A DNA stretch of 64,000 nucleotides from positions 1 through 64,000 of the forward strand of contig NZ_RWIM01000118.1 in the NCBI RefSeq assembly GCF_009764645.1, given 5' to 3'. Origin of the DNA: Pseudomonas sp. PB106. Lineage in GTDB: Bacteria; Pseudomonadota; Gammaproteobacteria; Pseudomonadales; Pseudomonadaceae. The translations under genes and the position numbers were made by a program. Position 1 is the first letter of the stretch; the number at the start of each line of letters is the position of its first letter. Under the pieces are notes generated by a model, which did not search any database, was not told where the DNA came from, and worked only from the letters and a program-made list of their open reading frames with translations. Below are positions 60,578 to 64,000 of the stretch, one piece after another.

Positions 60578-61519
60578 ATGAGTAAAAACAGGTACCCCAG
60601 ATTACTAGGCCTAGTGCCGCTGCTCGGCACGTTGTTGCTGGGAGGCTGCAACATGACCTTGCTCAATCCAACGGGCCAGGTTGGCCTGGAACAGCGAAAC
60701 CTGATCATCACCGCGACCCTGCTGATGCTGTTGGTCGTCGTGCCGGTTATCGTCATGACCTTCCTGTTCGCCTGGAAGTACCGCGCGTCGAACAAGAACG
60801 CCGTCTACACCCCGAAATGGTCGCACTCGACCAAAATCGAAGTGGCAGTCTGGACCATCCCGGTCCTGATCATCATTGCCCTGGGTTACATCACCTACAT
60901 TTCGACCCACGAATTGGACCCGTATCGTCCGATTCAATCCGACGTCAAGCCGGTGACCATCGAAGTGGTCGCGCTGGACTGGAAGTGGCTGTTCATCTAC
61001 CCGGAACAAGGCATCGCCACGGTCAACAAGATCGTGTTCCCGGCGCACACGCCAATCAACTTCAAGATCACCTCTGACGCTGTGATGAACTCGTTCTTCA
61101 TCCCGGGTCTGGGCGGCCAGATCTACGCGATGGCGGGCATGCAGACCAAGCTGCACCTGATCGCTGACCGTAACGCTGAAATGGACGGTATCTCCGCCAA
61201 CTACAGCGGCGCGGGTTTCACCGGCATGAAGTTCAAAGCTATCTCCACCACTCAGGAAGATTTCGACACCTGGGTCAGTGAAGTCAAGAAGTCACCTAAA
61301 CAGCTTGATCAAGCTGAATACGCAGCCCTTGCCAAGCCAAGCCAGAACAACCCAGTCGAGCTCTACTCCTCGGTCACGCCGAACCAGTTCCAGATCATCG
61401 TCGACAAGTACGAAGGTATGAAGCCGGGCAAGCCACTGAAGCACGAGAAGAAAGAGAAAGAAGTGGCGGCCACGGAAATTGACTCGAGTTCGCATTCAGC
61501 TGCCGGGGCAGAGGAGTAA
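60578..61519 (+). CDS. cyoA: Cytochrome bo3 ubiquinol oxidase subunit II
   Basis: This 313-residue lipoprotein has a signal ending in LLLGGC (Cys about 24), two membrane helices (LIITATLLMLLVVVPVIVMTFLF and VAVWTIPVLIIIALGYITYI) and a periplasmic cupredoxin domain without the CuA cysteine ligands, as in quinol oxidases. A Lys/Glu-rich tail follows. The ATG at 60578 is preferred, just after AGAGG and in front of the signal peptide. First gene of the cyo operon, with cyoB three bases downstream. Confidence 0.96.
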   Translation: MSKNRYPRLLGLVPLLGTLLLGGCNMTLLNPTGQVGLEQRNLIITATLLMLLVVVPVIVMTFLFAWKYRASNKNAVYTPKWSHSTKIEVAVWTIPVLIIIALGYITYISTHELDPYRPIQSDVKPVTIEVVALDWKWLFIYPEQGIATVNKIVFPAHTPINFKITSDAVMNSFFIPGLGGQIYAMAGMQTKLHLIADRNAEMDGISANYSGAGFTGMKFKAISTTQEDFDTWVSEVKKSPKQLDQAEYAALAKPSQNNPVELYSSVTPNQFQIIVDKYEGMKPGKPLKHEKKEKEVAATEIDSSSHSAAGAEE

Positions 61520-61522
61520 ACG

Positions 61523-63553
61523 ATGTTTGGTAAATTAAGTTGGGAAGCAGTCCCATTCCACGAACCGATCGTGATGATTACCATCGCCATGATCGCGCTC
61601 GGTGGTCTGGCGCTGTTCGCTGCAATCACCTACTTCAAGAAGTGGACGTACCTGTGGACCGAGTGGTTGACCTCGGTAGACCACAAGAAAATCGGCGTGA
61701 TGTACATCATCGTCGCCATGGTCATGCTGCTGCGCGGTTTTGCCGACGCGATCATGATGCGTACCCAGTTGGCCATGGCCACCGAGGGTTCGCCTGGCTA
61801 CCTGCCACCTGAACACTATGACCAGATCTTCACCGCTCACGGTGTGATCATGATCATCTTCATGGCGATGCCATTCTTCACCGGCCTGATGAACCTTGCA
61901 GTGCCGCTGCAGATCGGCGCGCGTGACGTTGCGTTCCCGTTCCTGAACTCCCTGAGCTTCTGGCTGCTGGTTTCCGGCGTAGTACTGATCAACCTGTCGC
62001 TGGGCGTCGGCGAATTCGCCAAGACCGGTTGGGTTGCCTATCCACCACTGTCGGGTCTGCAATACAGCCCTGGCGTGGGCATGGACTACTACATCTGGGC
62101 GCTACAGTTATCCGGGTTAGGTACGACGCTAACGGGGGTTAACTTCCTCGCGACCGTACTGAAAATGCGTACCCCTGGCATGAAACTGATGGACATGCCG
62201 ATCTTCACCTGGACCTGCACCTGGGCAAACGTTCTGATCGTGGCTTCGTTCCCGATCCTGACCGCTACCCTGGCACTGCTGACCCTTGACCGTTACATGG
62301 ATTTCCACATTTTCACCAATGAACTTGGTGGCAATCCAATGATGTACGTCAACCTGTTCTGGGCCTGGGGCCACCCTGAGGTTTACATCCTGATCCTGCC
62401 GGCATTCGGCATCTTCTCGGAAGTGATCTCGGCGTTCACCGGCAAGAAACTGTTCGGCCACCACTCGATGATCTACGCCTCGGGCGCGATCTCGGTACTG
62501 GGCTTCATGGTTTGGCTGCACCACTTCTTCACCATGGGTTCGGGTGCAAGCGTCAACGCCTTCTTCGGTCTGGCGACGATGCTTATTTCCATCCCGACGG
62601 GTGTGAAGCTATTCAACTGGCTGTTCACCATCTACCAGGGCCGTCTGCGCTTCACCAGCCAGGTGCTGTGGACTCTGGGCTTCATGGTGACTTTCGCCAT
62701 CGGCGGCATGACTGGCGTACTGCTGGCCATCCCGGGTGCTGACTTCGTTCTGCACAACAGCCTGTTCGTGATCGCGCACTTCCACAACGTGATCATCGGT
62801 GGTGCGGTATTCGGTTACATCGCTGGTTTCGCGTTCTACTTCCCGAAAGCGTTCGGCTTCAAGCTGCACGAAGGTTGGGGTAAAGCAGCGTTCTGGTTCT
62901 GGATCTCGGGCTTCTTCGTCGCGTTCATGCCGCTCTATGCACTGGGCTTCATGGGCATGACCCGTCGTCTGAACGCCACCACCAACCCTGAGTGGGTACC
63001 GTACCTGTACGTTGCCATGTTCGGTGCGGTGATGATCGCTGCCGGTATCGCCTGCCAACTGATTCAGCTGTACGTCAGTGTGCGTGACCGCAACAAGCCA
63101 GAGAACATTTGCGATCACGGTGACCCGTGGAATGCACACACTCTGGAATGGTCGACCTCGTCGCCTCCGCCGTTCTACAACTTCGCTGTGCTGCCAAAGG
63201 CTGACTGCATCGACCCGTTCACTGAAGCCAAGGAAAACGGTACTGCGTACCAGCAACCGGCCAAGTACGAGCCGATCCACATGCCGAACAACACCGCCAC
63301 TGGTGTGGTGATGGGCGCGCTGTTGACCGTCTTCGGTTTCGCCATGATCTGGCACATCTGGTGGCTGGCGATCGCGAGCCTGGTAGGCACTGTTGTCTAC
63401 TTCGTGATCCACGCTGCACGTGACGACCAGGGCTATATGGTTCCGGTTGAAACGATCGAACGTATCGAAGCCGAGCAGCACAAGCGTCTGGTCGCGGCAG
63501 GGAAAATCCCGGCCAATGCCACCCGTGTTGAAACCTCGTTGGAACAGGCTTAA
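61523..63553 (+). CDS. cyoB: Cytochrome bo3 ubiquinol oxidase subunit I
   Basis: The 676-residue haem-copper oxidase core has about 15 membrane helices. The binuclear centre region includes [22 protein letters not shown] (CuB His and cross-linked Tyr, with the channel Glu), [11 protein letters not shown] (two further CuB His) and [16 protein letters not shown] (haem His ligands). [24 protein letters not shown] is the family opening. It reduces O2 with ubiquinol and pumps protons. Confidence 0.98.
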   Translation: MFGKLSWEAVPFHEPIVMITIAMIALGGLALFAAITYFKKWTYLWTEWLTSVDHKKIGVMYIIVAMVMLLRGFADAIMMRTQLAMATEGSPGYLPPEHYDQIFTAHGVIMIIFMAMPFFTGLMNLAVPLQIGARDVAFPFLNSLSFWLLVSGVVLINLSLGVGEFAKTGWVAYPPLSGLQYSPGVGMDYYIWALQLSGLGTTLTGVNFLATVLKMRTPGMKLMDMPIFTWTCTWANVLIVASFPILTATLALLTLDRYMDFHIFTNELGGNPMMYVNLFWAWGHPEVYILILPAFGIFSEVISAFTGKKLFGHHSMIYASGAISVLGFMVWLHHFFTMGSGASVNAFFGLATMLISIPTGVKLFNWLFTIYQGRLRFTSQVLWTLGFMVTFAIGGMTGVLLAIPGADFVLHNSLFVIAHFHNVIIGGAVFGYIAGFAFYFPKAFGFKLHEGWGKAAFWFWISGFFVAFMPLYALGFMGMTRRLNATTNPEWVPYLYVAMFGAVMIAAGIACQLIQLYVSVRDRNKPENICDHGDPWNAHTLEWSTSSPPPFYNFAVLPKADCIDPFTEAKENGTAYQQPAKYEPIHMPNNTATGVVMGALLTVFGFAMIWHIWWLAIASLVGTVVYFVIHAARDDQGYMVPVETIERIEAEQHKRLVAAGKIPANATRVETSLEQA

Positions 63554-63556
63554 ACC

Positions 63557-64000
63557 ATGTCGAATTTAGTGACCAATGCTGGACACGCCCATGGTGAACA
63601 TGGGCACGATGACCATCACCACGATTCGGGCGAGATGACCGTATACGGTTTCTGGCTCTACCTGATGACCGACTGCATCTTGTTTGCGTCGATCTTCGCG
63701 GTATACGCGGTACTGGTAAACAACGTCGCCGGTGGCCCTGCGGGCCACGACATCTTCGAACTGCCATACGTGCTGGGCGAAACCGCTCTGCTGTTGTTCA
63801 GTTCGATCACCTACGGCTTCGCCATGCTGGCGTTGTACAAAGGCAAAAAGCAGCAGGTTCTGGGTTGGTTGTTCATGACCTTCCTGCTGGGCGCAGGCTT
63901 CATCGCCATGGAGATCAACGAGTTCCACCTGCTGATCTCCGAGGGCTTCGGTCCTAGCCGTTCGGGCTTCCTGTCCGCGTTCTTCACCCTGGTCGGTACC
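63557..64000 (+). CDS. cyoC: Cytochrome bo3 ubiquinol oxidase subunit III (3' end outside window)
   Basis: The frame starts at the ATG at 63557, three bases after cyoB, and runs off the right edge after 148 codons. The N-terminus is His/Asp-rich ([17 protein letters not shown]), followed by membrane segments [40 protein letters not shown] and [23 protein letters not shown]. These match the cytochrome oxidase subunit III family. The His-rich tail is a common feature of pseudomonad CyoC. Confidence 0.95.
   Translation, partial: MSNLVTNAGHAHGEHGHDDHHHDSGEMTVYGFWLYLMTDCILFASIFAVYAVLVNNVAGGPAGHDIFELPYVLGETALLLFSSITYGFAMLALYKGKKQQVLGWLFMTFLLGAGFIAMEINEFHLLISEGFGPSRSGFLSAFFTLVGT

Overview
The window reads as chromosomal core DNA from a Pseudomonas of the P. 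fluorescens group. The evidence is gene order (trpS-zapE, rplM-rpsI-petABC-sspAB, dolP-gmhA-yraN-lpoA // rsmI-rnpB-mraZ..., a complete dcw division/wall cluster ending in lpxC), a moderately high GC content with tightly packed genes, and many REP-type palindromes of the kinds common in this group (GCGAGCAAGCTCGCTCCCACA, GCTGGCAAGCCAGCTCCCACA and relatives). No tRNA, CRISPR array, insertion sequence or prophage was seen.

Layout. 1-2089: 5' part of a secreted serralysin-type zinc protease with long Ca-binding repeat modules, cut by the left edge. 2303-11519: MBL-fold hydrolase, OmpA-like lipoprotein, YhcB, alpha/beta hydrolase, trpS, zapE, then a GlxA-type AraC regulator divergent from an acyl-CoA dehydrogenase, and the aldo/keto reductase tas. 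11765-16651: ribosomal L13/S9, the cytochrome bc1 operon and sspAB. 16701-20144 (minus): dolP, gmhA, yraN, lpoA. 20355-21652: rsmI and RNase P RNA. 22057-39896: mraZ-rsmH-ftsL-ftsI-murE-murF-mraY-murD-ftsW-murG-murC-ddlB-ftsQ-ftsA-ftsZ-lpxC, mostly with overlapping stop/start codons, headed by a sigma70 promoter overlaid by three MraZ boxes.

40099-50025 is more accessory and all on the minus strand: a membrane diguanylate cyclase, an OprD-family porin, a small secreted protein, and a four-gene operon encoding an RND pump, its adaptor and a two-component system. A gene-free, repeat-rich kilobase follows (50041-51033). It holds a nested palindromic element, a 72-bp-period REP array and a strongly structured leader for a DUF6124 gene. 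Next come small conserved proteins, an unusual fusion of a periplasmic solute-binding domain to a RidA domain (52037-53188), a YkgJ-type cysteine-cluster protein, a GNAT acetyltransferase and CheV.

56071-58973 is a nitric-oxide defence pair: a NorR/FhpR-type sigma54 activator divergent from flavohaemoglobin, with AGTC/GACT operators between them. The right end carries dsbB and the start of the cytochrome bo3 quinol oxidase operon (cyoABC, cyoC cut by the edge). Both bc1 and bo3 branches of aerobic respiration are therefore present.

The best candidates for something under-described are the SBP-RidA fusion and the structured leader upstream of the DUF6124 gene, followed by the nested palindromic element at 50165-50400. 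No large new system such as a defence island was found.
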